Shown: one piece after another, positions 1 through 9,062 of the stretch
How positions within the stretch are numbered: position 1 is the first letter of the stretch
Layout of the letters: each line of letters begins with the position of its first letter
NCBI RefSeq assembly: GCF_008629685.1
Contig: NZ_VWSF01000001.1
Span: 1-64,000 of the forward strand
Origin: Adhaeribacter rhizoryzae
GTDB lineage: Bacteria > Bacteroidota > Bacteroidia > Cytophagales > Hymenobacteraceae
Reading direction: 5' to 3'
Length of the DNA: 64,000 nucleotides
Translations under genes and position numbers: made by a program
Notes under the pieces: model-generated
Database searches by the model: none
Seen by the model: the letters and a program-made list of their open reading frames with translations, nothing else
What the model was told of the DNA's origin: nothing

Positions 1-339
1 TTAGTGCAACTCACGCTGCTGGCTTTGTTTGCCGCTAGCAAGATAATGCTCTTGCACCTGGCTTCTAAACAGAAAGAAGCCGTGCCGCTGGCAGAAAGCT
101 TTACCCGGCAAGAAGTCGCTTGTATGCAGGCTTTACAAAAACGTTATGAAGGAAAAACAGCCAAGCAGCGGAATCCTTACCCCCAAGACTCTTTACAATG
201 GTGCTACTGGATAATAGCCCGATTAGGCGGGTGGAAACCCCACGAAAAGCAGGCGGGGGTGATTACCCTTTTGCGCGGTTGGAATTACTTCCAGCATATC
301 TTGCACGGGTGGACCCTGGCCCAAAAATTTGTGTCCTAA
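1..339 (+). pseudogene. IS4-family transposase, C-terminal part (cut by window edge)
   Basis: The reading frame is open from the first base and ends at a TAA at 337-339, so only the last 112 codons are visible. The residues W-x-IARLGGW, then an acidic/basic stretch and TLLRGW near the end, match the C-terminal tail of IS4-type DDE transposases common in Bacteroidota. The catalytic YREK region would lie upstream, outside the window, so I cannot tell whether the gene is intact; it is typed pseudogene only because it is partial here. A dispersed repeat starts directly after the stop codon. Confidence 0.6.
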
Positions 340-345
340 TCGTAG

Positions 346-545
346 CCCTAATTTAGGGAAGGTGCCCGGAGGGCGGAAGGGTTAAGCTACTCCAGAAGAA
401 AAGCCGCACCAGCAAAAGCTAAAAAGACCGGAAAAGTACCACAGCATAACAAAGCATCCTGAATAGACAACAAAGAACCTTCATTTTCAAATAATGCCTG
501 TTCAGCCTTCCTCTGGAATAACGATAATATAAATTGGTATAAGAC
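346..545 (-). repeat. Dispersed ~190 bp repeat, copy 1
   Basis: The reverse complement of this stretch aligns along nearly its whole length with 16952-17150. Shared blocks include GAAGGCTGAACAGGCATTAT, TTCTTTGTTGTCTATTCA, GGTGCGGCTTTTCTTCTGG and CCTCCGGGCACCTTCCCTAA. By eye the copies are roughly 85 percent alike. No conserved reading frame is seen in either copy. The rest of the gap up to the MFS gene at 737 is AT-rich and presumably holds its promoter; I see no other gene there. Confidence 0.8.
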
Positions 546-736
546 CGAACTTCTAATTTTCAAATGTGAACCAGTTAATTTTTAAGGTGCTGCAAATACT
601 GCCGGCTAAACCATAATCGATTTTTATGCTTTCTCTTTTTTCCTAATCACTTTCTTGTATATTTAATCTTTGAGAAAATACCAATAAAAGACTTATAACC
701 CAACGCTTACCAACCACCACAAAGAAAATTACCCTT

Positions 737-2017
737 ATGGAAAATCATATTGCTCAGTCGCGGTGGTACCGCCTGATACCAGTAGCCTTTATCACGTACA
801 GCCTGGCTTATCTCGACCGGGCTAATTTTGGTTTTGGGGCGGCCAGCGGCATGGCCACCGATTTGGGTATTACTCCGGCTATGTCGTCGTTGCTGGGATC
901 GTTGTTTTTTCTGGGCTATTTTTTCTTTCAGATTCCCGGCGCGCACTATGCGGCGCACAACAGCGCTAAACGTTTAATATTCTGGTCTTTAATTTTGTGG
1001 GGCAGTTTAGCTACGGCTACCGGTATGGTAAGCGATGTTAACTTGCTCATCGTAATCCGGTTTATGCTGGGCGTAGTAGAAAGCGCCGTAATGCCGGCCA
1101 TGCTCATTTTATTGAGTAACTGGTTTACCAAAACCGAACGCTCGCGGGCCAACACATTTTTAATTTTAGGCAATCCGGCTACAGTGCTTTGGATGTCTAT
1201 TTTATCGGGTTATTTAATAGAGGCTATGGGCTGGCGCTGGATGTTTATTCTGGAAGGAATACCGGCCGTAGTTTGGGCTTTTTTTTGGTGGCGCTTAGTA
1301 GACGATAAACCGGCAGATGCCAAGTGGCTGACCGACCCCGAGAAACAAGCATTGGCCAACCAATTACAAGCCGAGCAACAAGGCCTGAAACCGGTAAAAA
1401 ACTACTCAGAGGCTTTCCGCTCCCGCACCGTAATTTTGCTTAGCTTACAATACGCCTTTTGGAGCATTGGGGTATATGGCTTTGTAATGTGGCTGCCCTC
1501 CATTATTAAAGCTGCCCCCAACATGGATATGGTAACTACCGGCTGGCTTTCTTCGGTGCCTTATTTGCTGGCAATAATAGCAATGCTGAGCGCTTCTTAT
1601 TTCTCCGATAAAACCCTGAACCGGAAAGTTTTTGTGTGGCCATTTTTATTTATTGGCGCCTTGGCTTTTTACGCGTCGTACGTGGTAGGTCCCGATAGTT
1701 TCTGGGTGTCGTTTGGGTTACTTACGGTAGCGGGTGGCGCCATGTACGCACCTTACGGGCCGTTTTTTGCTATTATTCCGGAAATATTGCCGCGCAATGT
1801 AGCCGGCGGTGCCATGGCTTTAATTAACAGCATGGGTGCGTTGGGATCGTTTGCGGGTTCTTACATTGTAGGCTACTTAAATGGTACTACCGGTGGTTTT
1901 GGGGCTTCTTATATTTTTATGGCGGGGTCGTTGTTTTTAGCGGCTGTGCTAACCTTGTTGGCCGTAAAAAGCACCACCGCCACCCACCAACCCAAACTGG
2001 CCGTAAACCCGGCTTAG
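737..2017 (+). CDS. MFS transporter, anion:cation symporter (ACS) type
   Basis: This 426-residue protein has about twelve hydrophobic segments and the usual length of a major facilitator carrier. The N-terminus (YLDRANFGFGAASG after the first helix) and the loop RFMLGVVESAVMPAM match the ACS subfamily, which imports organic anions such as sugar acids, tartrate or phthalate with protons. LSNWFTKTERSRAN after helix 4 is also typical. The substrate cannot be read from the sequence. It stands alone: the transposase end lies upstream and a separately promoted ABC permease downstream, so no pathway partner points to a substrate. Confidence 0.88.
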   Translation: MENHIAQSRWYRLIPVAFITYSLAYLDRANFGFGAASGMATDLGITPAMSSLLGSLFFLGYFFFQIPGAHYAAHNSAKRLIFWSLILWGSLATATGMVSDVNLLIVIRFMLGVVESAVMPAMLILLSNWFTKTERSRANTFLILGNPATVLWMSILSGYLIEAMGWRWMFILEGIPAVVWAFFWWRLVDDKPADAKWLTDPEKQALANQLQAEQQGLKPVKNYSEAFRSRTVILLSLQYAFWSIGVYGFVMWLPSIIKAAPNMDMVTTGWLSSVPYLLAIIAMLSASYFSDKTLNRKVFVWPFLFIGALAFYASYVVGPDSFWVSFGLLTVAGGAMYAPYGPFFAIIPEILPRNVAGGAMALINSMGALGSFAGSYIVGYLNGTTGGFGASYIFMAGSLFLAAVLTLLAVKSTTATHQPKLAVNPA

Positions 2018-2035
2018 TTCGCCAGCCCTGTTACA

Positions 2036-2128
2036 GAACCGAACAATATTTTGTATCATAACCGAACAAATAATTTTTTATTTATCAACGTAAATTATTG
2101 ATTAATAATATTTTATAGTTGTGGCATA
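2036..2128 (+). promoter_or_regulatory. Upstream control region of the first ABC permease: CCGAACA direct repeats and TTGTGGCAT
   Basis: Two copies of AACCGAAC lie at 2037-2044 and 2060-2067 (starts 23 bp apart), followed by TTGTGGCAT at 2119-2127. The same arrangement recurs at 4772-4871 ahead of the second permease. The TGGCA resembles the -24 half of a sigma-54 promoter, but the TTGCA that follows is 3 bp too far for a normal -12 half. I therefore call only a shared, probably activator-dependent control region. Confidence 0.5.
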
Positions 2129-2236
2129 ATTATGATTGCAGGATGTTTGTGCAATAACGCTTGTTGTAAATATTTCCGGAAGGATGGTGTTTTTACAGGC
2201 AGGAGCGCACAACCAGAAACCTTTTAATCAGATATT

Positions 2237-4645
2237 ATGCTCCAGAACTACTTCAAAATAGCTATTCGCAATTTATTGCGGCATAAAGCTTTTTCTGTCC
2301 TGAACATACTTGGGTTGGCCGTGGGCATTGCGGCGGCGCTGGTTATTTTTCTGGTGGTTTCGTTCGAACTGAGTTTTGATGCTTTCCATACCAAAAAAGA
2401 TAGGATATACCGGGTAGTAAACGAGTTTAAGCACGCGGCTGGTAAAGATTACCAAACCGGCGTTCCTTTTCCGTTTGGTAAAGCTTTGCAAACCGATCAT
2501 CCCGAACTGGAAAAAGTGGCTATGGTTTTTAACGGCAACAACAACCAGATTTCGGTACTAGATGCTAACGGCAATGCCGGTAAAAAATTTAGAGAAGAAA
2601 TTACCGTTGCTTTTGCCGGTCCTGAATATTTCGAAATATTTGATTATAAATGGCTTTCGGGTACGGCTGTGCAAGCCCTGAATAAACCAAATGCCGTAGT
2701 TTTAAGCCGGCGCATGGCCGAAAAATATTTTGGCAACTGGCAAATTGCCACGGGTAAATTCCTGAAACTCGATAACGAAGCCTTGTTGCAGGTAACCGGC
2801 ATTCTGGAAGATTTACCCGAACACACCGATTTAAAAAAGGAAGTAATTATTTCGTATGCTACTATCCGGAGCTTAATTGATGCCAGAGAATTTACCAATT
2901 GGCGCAGTGTCTGGAGCGATTCGCAATGTTACCTCTTGTTGCCCGCCAGTACCAGCGAGAAAACGTTTAACGCTTCTCTGGTAAATTTTTTAAAGAAACA
3001 CCAGCCCGAAGATAAAAACCATATTTATCTTTTACAGCCGCTCCACGATCTCCACTTTAATCCTAATTATCCGCCCCCTTCGTTTCGCAGCATCAGCAAA
3101 CAGACTATTCTGGCGCTGGTATTAATTGGCTTGTTTATATTGGTAATTGCCTGCATAAACTTTGTGAATTTAGCTACCGCCCAAGCCTTGGGCCGGGCCA
3201 AAGAAGCGGGCGTGCGCAAGGTGCTGGGCAGTAATCGCAAGCAGTTGGTATGGCAGTTTTTAGGCGAAACTTTCTTAATTGTGCTTCTGGCTGTACTGTT
3301 TGCCGCCGTGTTGGTTCAGTTTATGTTGCCGGTTTTGCAACCGGTTTCTAATCTGCCCGAAAATTACAATGTAACCGATAATATTTACCTGTGGCTTTTC
3401 TTAGCGGGGCTGATAGGCGTTGTAACGCTTTTATCTGGCCTTTACCCAGCTTTGGTGCTATCGGGTTTTCAGCCCATACAAGCGCTTAAAAGCAAAATGA
3501 CCATCCAGACTATTGGCGGGGTTTCGTTGCGCAAAGCTTTGGTGGTACTGCAATTCTCTGTTTCGCAGGTATTAATTATTGCCACGCTTATTGCGGTTTC
3601 CCAAATGGATTTTATTCAAACCAAAGATTTAGGGTTTAACCAAAAAGCCATTTTGCTGGCCGAAATTCCGGATGATAGTTTAGCTATTAGTAAAATTAGC
3701 ACCCTGCGGAACCAGTTTGCGGCTTTACCGGGCGTAGAAAAAGTAAGTTTTCATTCGGATGCCCCGGCTTCGGGTAATTCTTCCATGACCAACTTCCGGT
3801 TTACCAATATGGCCGAGGACGAAGATTTTCCGCTGAGCATGAAGGCAGCCGATGCATCTTACTTCGATACGTTTGCGCTAAGGTTTCTGGCCGGCCGACC
3901 TTACACCCCCAGCGATACGGCCCGGGCAGTGGTCATAAACCAAATGTTACTCGAAAAAACCGGTATTAAAAATCCGGAAGATGCTATTGGCAAACCCATC
4001 AGTATTGCGGGCCGCCGGTATCCGGTGGTAGGGGTGGTAGAAAATTTTCATCAGGCCTCCTTGCGCCAGAAAATTGTGCCCATTGGCCTGGTGAGCCAAA
4101 AAACCAGTTTCCGGCAGGTTGCCCTGAAAGTATCGGGCCATAACTTAAAAGAAACGCAGGCCGCTGTAAAGAATATCTGGTCGGCAGCTTTCCCGGACTA
4201 CGTTTATGAAGCTACTTTTCTGGACGAACGGATAGCTGAATTTTACGAAGAAGAAGCAAAATTGGCCACCTTGTTTCAGTTGTTTGCCGGCGTTGCCATC
4301 TTCATCGGGTGTTTGGGCTTGTACGGGCTGGTATCGTTTGTAGCGGTGCAGAAAACAAAAGAAATTGGCATTCGCAAAGTGTTAGGCGCATCCCTCACCA
4401 ATATTGTGGCCTTGCTTTCGAAAGATTTCTTAAAACTAGTAATATTGGCCAATATTATTGCCTGGCCGCTGGCCTGGTGGGCCATGAATAATTGGCTCCA
4501 GGATTTTGAATACCGCACCCCAATTGGTTGGTGGATGTTTGCCGTTGCCGGCTTAGGCGCTTTAATAATTGCTTTGGTAACCATCAGTTTCCAGGCAATA
4601 AAAGCCGGCTTGGCCAATCCGGTTAAAGCCCTAAAGAATGAATAA
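2237..4645 (+). CDS. ABC transporter permease, MacB/FtsX type (first copy)
   Basis: This 802-residue inner-membrane protein has the double arrangement typical of Bacteroidota: an N-terminal helix (about residues 20-45), a MacB-like periplasmic domain, three FtsX helices around residues 290-430, then a second helix plus periplasmic domain and a second FtsX block at about 680-795. FVNLATAQALGRAKEAGVRKVLG and KTKEIGIRKVLGAS are the conserved cytoplasmic coupling loops of the two halves. Such proteins act with an ATPase in tripartite efflux or mechanotransmission; no ATPase gene is present here. It is a paralogue of the gene at 4984 and is followed by its own terminator, so the two are separate transcripts. 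Confidence 0.93.
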   Translation: MLQNYFKIAIRNLLRHKAFSVLNILGLAVGIAAALVIFLVVSFELSFDAFHTKKDRIYRVVNEFKHAAGKDYQTGVPFPFGKALQTDHPELEKVAMVFNGNNNQISVLDANGNAGKKFREEITVAFAGPEYFEIFDYKWLSGTAVQALNKPNAVVLSRRMAEKYFGNWQIATGKFLKLDNEALLQVTGILEDLPEHTDLKKEVIISYATIRSLIDAREFTNWRSVWSDSQCYLLLPASTSEKTFNASLVNFLKKHQPEDKNHIYLLQPLHDLHFNPNYPPPSFRSISKQTILALVLIGLFILVIACINFVNLATAQALGRAKEAGVRKVLGSNRKQLVWQFLGETFLIVLLAVLFAAVLVQFMLPVLQPVSNLPENYNVTDNIYLWLFLAGLIGVVTLLSGLYPALVLSGFQPIQALKSKMTIQTIGGVSLRKALVVLQFSVSQVLIIATLIAVSQMDFIQTKDLGFNQKAILLAEIPDDSLAISKISTLRNQFAALPGVEKVSFHSDAPASGNSSMTNFRFTNMAEDEDFPLSMKAADASYFDTFALRFLAGRPYTPSDTARAVVINQMLLEKTGIKNPEDAIGKPISIAGRRYPVVGVVENFHQASLRQKIVPIGLVSQKTSFRQVALKVSGHNLKETQAAVKNIWSAAFPDYVYEATFLDERIAEFYEEEAKLATLFQLFAGVAIFIGCLGLYGLVSFVAVQKTKEIGIRKVLGASLTNIVALLSKDFLKLVILANIIAWPLAWWAMNNWLQDFEYRTPIGWWMFAVAGLGALIIALVTISFQAIKAGLANPVKALKNE

Positions 4646-4677
4646 TATTCAGCACTAGTTTCTTCTTACTTCACTTT

Positions 4678-4716
4678 ATAAAAAGCCGGTTTTCTGTTAA
4701 AGAAGCCGGCTTTTTA
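4678..4716 (+). terminator. Intrinsic terminator after the first ABC permease
   Basis: AAAAGCCGG at 4681-4689 pairs with CCGGCTTTT near 4707-4714, and a T run follows. It lies about 35 bases after the stop codon and separates the two permease genes. Confidence 0.75.
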
Positions 4717-4770
4717 CTGGAATATTTATTCTGGGTTTAAAGGTATTATTGCCGCTGCTAACCTGTTGCA

Positions 4771-4872
4771 AAACCGAACATAATTTGTATCAAAACCGAA
4801 CAATTTTAGCGTTGTTTAAATAATATTTAGATGGTAAGTTGCTGATATTTAATAAGATATAATTGTGGCATT
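4771..4872 (+). promoter_or_regulatory. Upstream control region of the second ABC permease, matching the one at 2036
   Basis: AACCGAAC occurs at 4772-4779 and 4794-4801 (starts 22 bp apart) with TTTGTATCA between them, as at the first permease. TTGTGGCAT follows at 4863-4871. The distance from the second repeat to TTGTGGCAT is about 10 bp longer than in the first region, close to one helical turn, which would keep bound protein on the same DNA face. Confidence 0.5.
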
Positions 4873-4983
4873 TTTATTACTTATACAGTTGCGGGGGCAG
4901 CCTTTGCTAATTCCAGCGCAGTAATATTTTGCGTTATACCCGGTTTGCTTTTTGTTGAATTTCAAAATCCTAAACTTCTTATT

Positions 4984-7374
4984 ATGTTTCAAAACTATTT
5001 TAAAATAGCCCTCCGGAATCTGCTGAAACAGAAGTTTTATACTTTTATCAACGTAGCCGGCCTTACTTTAAGCATTTCCTGCTGCTTGCTCATTTTCCTG
5101 TTCGTACAAAACGAGTTAAGCTACGATAATTTTCATAGCAAAAGCGACCGGCTTTACCGCGTATTACGGGTAGCGGCCATGAACGGGGAGGAAGGTAAAA
5201 TTCCCTACACCTCCGGACCTTACGGCCGCGCGTTGGTGAACGATTTCCCCGAAGATATTCAGGCTGCGGTGCGGGTAATGCCGGGCAATACCCTGGTTAC
5301 CATCGGGAATAAATCTTTCCAGGAAAACGAATTTGTGCTGGCCGATTCTAATTTTTTCCAGGTGTTCAGCTTTCCGCTGGTAAAAGGCGACCCTAAAACT
5401 GCCCTGGCCGGACCGGATGACCTGGTAATTAGCGAAGAGTTAGCTACGAAATATTTCGGCACCGAGAACCCCATAGGCAAGGTCATACAACTGGATAAAA
5501 CCGAAATAGGCAAAATATCTGGCGTGATGGCCAATGTGCCCGAAAATTCGCACCTGAAATTTGATATGGTAGCTTCGCTTAAAGCTGCCGAAAAGCAAGA
5601 GTGGTTTTATGTTTGGCGCAATAATGCTATGTATACGTATGTGTTGCTGGCATCGGCAACGCAGGTGCCCGCGCTCGAATCTAAATTCCCGGCTTTTATG
5701 GATAAGTACATGAGCAAGGAATTTAAAGAATGGGGCGACAAAACGAATCTGGAACTGCAGCCGCTCCCCGAAATTTATTTAGCCGGCGGTACTATTTTCG
5801 ATGGCGTGGAGCACGGCAGCCGCACCAATGTGTATATGTTTTCGGCCATTGCCTTGTTTATTCTGGTTATTGCCTGCATCAACTTCATGAATTTAGCTTC
5901 GGCGCGTTCGGTGGGCCGGGCCAAAGAGGTAGGCGTGCGCAAAGTGCTGGGCGCTTATAAAAAGAACCTGATTGCCCAGTTTCTGAGCGAAAGTACTTTG
6001 CTGGCTTTGGTGTCGGTGGTGCTATCGGTGGGCATGATTATGCTGGTAATGCCCTACTTTAATGCGCTGGCGGAGAAAAACTTAGCGGTGCCGTTTGCCG
6101 ATGTGCGTTTGTATTTGTTTTTGCTGGGTGTAGCGGTACTGGTAGGCTTGCTGGCGGGTAGTTATCCGGCTTTCTTTTTGTCGGCTTTTCAGCCGGTAAA
6201 GGTGCTGAAAGGGCGGCTAACCACTGGTGCGGGTAACTCCATTATGCGCAAAACGCTGGTGGTTTTTCAGTTTAGCATATCTATATTTCTGATTATTGGC
6301 ACCGCCGTAATTTTTAGGCAAATGCATTATATGCAAAACAAGAACCTGGGCTTTACCAAAGAGCAGGTAATTAAAATGCCGATGAATAATAGCGAAATCC
6401 GCGAGCGCGAGCAAACTTTTATCAGCCGGGTAAAACAATTATCCGGGGTAAAAAATATTTCGGTTATGTCGGGCGAGCCCGGCGGCTTCCACGATCGGTT
6501 TACGTTTGATGTACCCGAAAAGCCCAACGAAAAGTGGAACTTCCGGACCGTTTTCACCGATTATGATTACTTGCCAACCATGGGGATTAAATTATTAGCC
6601 GGCCGCAATATTTCAAAAGCTTTCCCCACTGATTCTACCAAAGCAATTATTTTAAACGAAAGTGCTGCGAAGCATTTGGGCTGGACGGTTAACGAAGCAA
6701 TTGGCAAAGAAATAGAAGACCTGGGCTTTGGCAGCGATACGCACAACCGCCGGAAAGTGGTAGGCGTGGTGCAGGATTATCATTTCTCTTCGCTGAAAGA
6801 CCCCATTGAGCCCATGGTTATTATGATGCGCAACGACCACCGCGTGGCGGCTATCCGGTTAGCGCCCGGCAACCCCAAAACAGCCCTGGCGGCCATCGAA
6901 AAAGTATACACCGAAACCGCCCCGCAATATCCTTTTGAATATACTTTCCTGGACGAAGAATTTGCAAAACTCTACCGGACTGAGCAAAAGCAAGCCCAAA
7001 TATTTACGGTATTTTCTATCCTGGCTATATTTATTGCCTGCTTGGGTTTGTTTGGTTTGGCATCTTACACCACCGAGCAGCGCCGCAAAGAAATTGGTAT
7101 CCGGAAAATATTAGGTGCTTCTACTACTGGCATTGTATCACTACTTTCGTTCGATTTTCTGAAACTGGTACTACTCGCTAACTTGCTGGCCTGGCCGTTG
7201 GCCTGGTATGCCATGCACCAGTGGCTCGCTAATTTTAGTTACCGCATTAACCTGGGCCTGGCCATCTTTCTTCTGGCGGGTGTGTTAGCCTTAATTATTG
7301 CTATCCTAACCATTAGCTTCCAGGCGGTTAAAGTTGCCGTGGCCAATCCGGTTAATGCGCTACGCGAAGAGTGA
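4984..7374 (+). CDS. ABC transporter permease, MacB/FtsX type (second copy)
   Basis: This is a paralogue of the preceding permease with the same two-halved layout. The ATG at 4984 is chosen because its MFQNYFKIALRNLL start lines up with MLQNYFKIAIRNLL of the paralogue; an upstream in-frame TTG at 4945 would add 13 residues of unlikely sequence. Conserved coupling loops are FMNLASARSVGRAKEVGVRKVLG in the middle and RRKEIGIRKILGAS near the C-terminus. It is probably an inner-membrane component of an export or lipoprotein-release type complex. A TolC-like channel gene follows about 215 bp downstream; no ATPase or adaptor gene is in the window. Confidence 0.93.
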   Translation: MFQNYFKIALRNLLKQKFYTFINVAGLTLSISCCLLIFLFVQNELSYDNFHSKSDRLYRVLRVAAMNGEEGKIPYTSGPYGRALVNDFPEDIQAAVRVMPGNTLVTIGNKSFQENEFVLADSNFFQVFSFPLVKGDPKTALAGPDDLVISEELATKYFGTENPIGKVIQLDKTEIGKISGVMANVPENSHLKFDMVASLKAAEKQEWFYVWRNNAMYTYVLLASATQVPALESKFPAFMDKYMSKEFKEWGDKTNLELQPLPEIYLAGGTIFDGVEHGSRTNVYMFSAIALFILVIACINFMNLASARSVGRAKEVGVRKVLGAYKKNLIAQFLSESTLLALVSVVLSVGMIMLVMPYFNALAEKNLAVPFADVRLYLFLLGVAVLVGLLAGSYPAFFLSAFQPVKVLKGRLTTGAGNSIMRKTLVVFQFSISIFLIIGTAVIFRQMHYMQNKNLGFTKEQVIKMPMNNSEIREREQTFISRVKQLSGVKNISVMSGEPGGFHDRFTFDVPEKPNEKWNFRTVFTDYDYLPTMGIKLLAGRNISKAFPTDSTKAIILNESAAKHLGWTVNEAIGKEIEDLGFGSDTHNRRKVVGVVQDYHFSSLKDPIEPMVIMMRNDHRVAAIRLAPGNPKTALAAIEKVYTETAPQYPFEYTFLDEEFAKLYRTEQKQAQIFTVFSILAIFIACLGLFGLASYTTEQRRKEIGIRKILGASTTGIVSLLSFDFLKLVLLANLLAWPLAWYAMHQWLANFSYRINLGLAIFLLAGVLALIIAILTISFQAVKVAVANPVNALREE

Positions 7375-7375
7375 T

Positions 7376-7545
7376 GCGGTTTACAGTTAGCAGTAATCAG
7401 TAAACAGTTAGCAGTAAACAGTAAACAGTTAGCAATAAACAGTAAACAGTAAACAGTAATCAGTCAGTAGTTAGCAATCAACAACTAACAACTAACAATC
7501 AACAATCAGCAACTAACAATCAACAACTAGCAATCACCAATATTC
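7376..7545. repeat. Low-complexity run of CAGTAAA/CAGTTAG and CAACTAACAAT units
   Basis: The gap between the permease and TolC genes consists of irregular tandem units: first CAGTAAACAGTTAG-like, then from about 7475 CAATCAACAACTAACAA-like. Unit length and order vary, and there are no unique spacers. A shorter stretch of similar character (CGAATAACGAACAACG) lies at 56532-56570. Confidence 0.8.
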
Positions 7546-7589
7546 ATTAACAATTTTCATACAGCCTGGCGGCGGTAAACAATACAACT

Positions 7590-9062
7590 ATGTCTAAAAT
7601 TTTAACTTTTCTGCTTGGTTTCCTGGTGTTAAGTGGTCCGGGTAACCTCTTCGCCCAAAACCACCAGGGGCCTTGGTCCTTAGAAGATTGCATTAGTTAT
7701 GCCTTAACCCACAACAGCGATGTAAGGCAGAGCGAGCTGGCGCTGGAAGTAAGTAAAGCCACGCAGGCCCAGGCCAAAGCTGCTATACTACCAACGGGCC
7801 GGGCCGGAGTTTCGCACGGCTATAATTTTGGCCGCTCTATTAACCCATTTACGAACCAGTACGTGGAAGAACAAATCCAGACCAGTAGCCTCGATGTAAG
7901 CTCTAATTTATTATTATTTAATGGCTTGCAGTTGCAGAACAATATTAAGCAAACTACTTTGGGCGTGAAGGCCAGCCAGCAGGATTTAGAACAAGCCGCT
8001 AATACTGTTTCGTTAAATATTGCCTTAGCTTATTTGGCTATTTTGCAAAACCAGGAATTACTGGAAATTGCCACCCGGCAGTTAACTACCTCGCAGGAAC
8101 AAATAACGCGGGCCGAAAAACTGGTAAATGCCGGTGTAATTGCGCAATCTACCCTAGCCGATTTACAGGTGCAGGCCGGCAACGACGAACTCGAAAAAGT
8201 AAACGCTCACAATAATTTAACTACCGCTAAACTTACGCTCATGCAGCTCATGAATTTGCCCGCTGAGGCCGATTTTCAGGTGCAGCCGCTAAACGTTAAT
8301 TCTTTGGCCGTGGGTACTTATGATAAAACAGCGGCCGGGGTTTACGAGATTGCCCAGAAAACCCAGCCTGCTATTATTGGGGCCGATTTGCGGGTACAGA
8401 GCAGCCAAAAATTGGTGCAAGCGGCGCGGGGTGCGCTTTTGCCCTCGTTGTCGTTGGTGGGTTACATGGGCACCGCGTATTCCAGCGCCGTACCTACCAG
8501 CCGGTTTGTAGCCGATGGTACCGGTTTTACCACCCAAGATGTAGCTTCCGAAACCGATTATGTACTCGTAAATGGCAACCGGCAACCCATTATTTCAACG
8601 CAGCAAGTACCCAACGGCCAAATGGAAAATTTTTATTACCTCGACCAGTTAAAGTTTAATTTGGGGCGCTACGTAGGTTTAAATTTAAGCATTCCTATTT
8701 TAAACGGCTGGCAAACGCGCAATCGCATCAGCAATGCCGTTATTACCCGCAAACGCGCCGAATTTGCCGCCGATAACGCCCGCATTCAGTTGCGCCAGAA
8801 TATTGAGCAGGCTTATACCAATTTAAACGCCGCCCAAACCCGTCTGGAAACCTCGCGCAAGCAAGCCGATGCTTCCGCTATAGCGTACCAGGCAGCCCAA
8901 AAACGCTTCGAAAATGGCAGCGTGCACTTTGTAGACTTAAACTTAGCCAAAACCAACTACGACCGGGCGCAACTAAACATGGTGCGCGCCAGGTACGATT
9001 ACGTGTTCCGGAAAAAAATACTTGATTTCTACCAGGACAAACCTTTGACTTTACAGGAGTAG
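7590..9062 (+). CDS. TolC family outer-membrane efflux channel
   Basis: This 490-residue protein has a signal peptide ending near residue 22 (LSGPGNLFAQ), then WSLEDCISYALTHN, the usual opening of TolC-type proteins. Two OEP repeats follow, each rich in long Ala/Gln/Asn helices (NTVSLNIALAYLAILQNQE in the first, RIQLRQNIEQAYTNLNAAQ in the second). Family members form a trimeric outer-membrane barrel with a periplasmic tunnel and join an inner-membrane pump. Here the likely partners are the two FtsX permeases upstream, with which it may be co-transcribed despite the repeat-filled gap; the adaptor protein is missing locally. Confidence 0.92.
   Translation: MSKILTFLLGFLVLSGPGNLFAQNHQGPWSLEDCISYALTHNSDVRQSELALEVSKATQAQAKAAILPTGRAGVSHGYNFGRSINPFTNQYVEEQIQTSSLDVSSNLLLFNGLQLQNNIKQTTLGVKASQQDLEQAANTVSLNIALAYLAILQNQELLEIATRQLTTSQEQITRAEKLVNAGVIAQSTLADLQVQAGNDELEKVNAHNNLTTAKLTLMQLMNLPAEADFQVQPLNVNSLAVGTYDKTAAGVYEIAQKTQPAIIGADLRVQSSQKLVQAARGALLPSLSLVGYMGTAYSSAVPTSRFVADGTGFTTQDVASETDYVLVNGNRQPIISTQQVPNGQMENFYYLDQLKFNLGRYVGLNLSIPILNGWQTRNRISNAVITRKRAEFAADNARIQLRQNIEQAYTNLNAAQTRLETSRKQADASAIAYQAAQKRFENGSVHFVDLNLAKTNYDRAQLNMVRARYDYVFRKKILDFYQDKPLTLQE

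Noticed and set aside
2121-2140. Sigma-54 promoter (TGGCA ... TTGCA) before the first permease
   Set aside because: The GG to GC distance is 13 bases instead of 10, and the second permease has no matching GC half after TTGTGGCAT.
4945-4983. Earlier TTG start for the second permease
   Set aside because: The extra 13 residues have no counterpart in the paralogue, while the ATG at 4984 lines up with its start.
7376-7545. CRISPR array
   Set aside because: Units are 7 to 14 bases, irregular and adjoining, with no unique spacers of constant length and no cas genes nearby.
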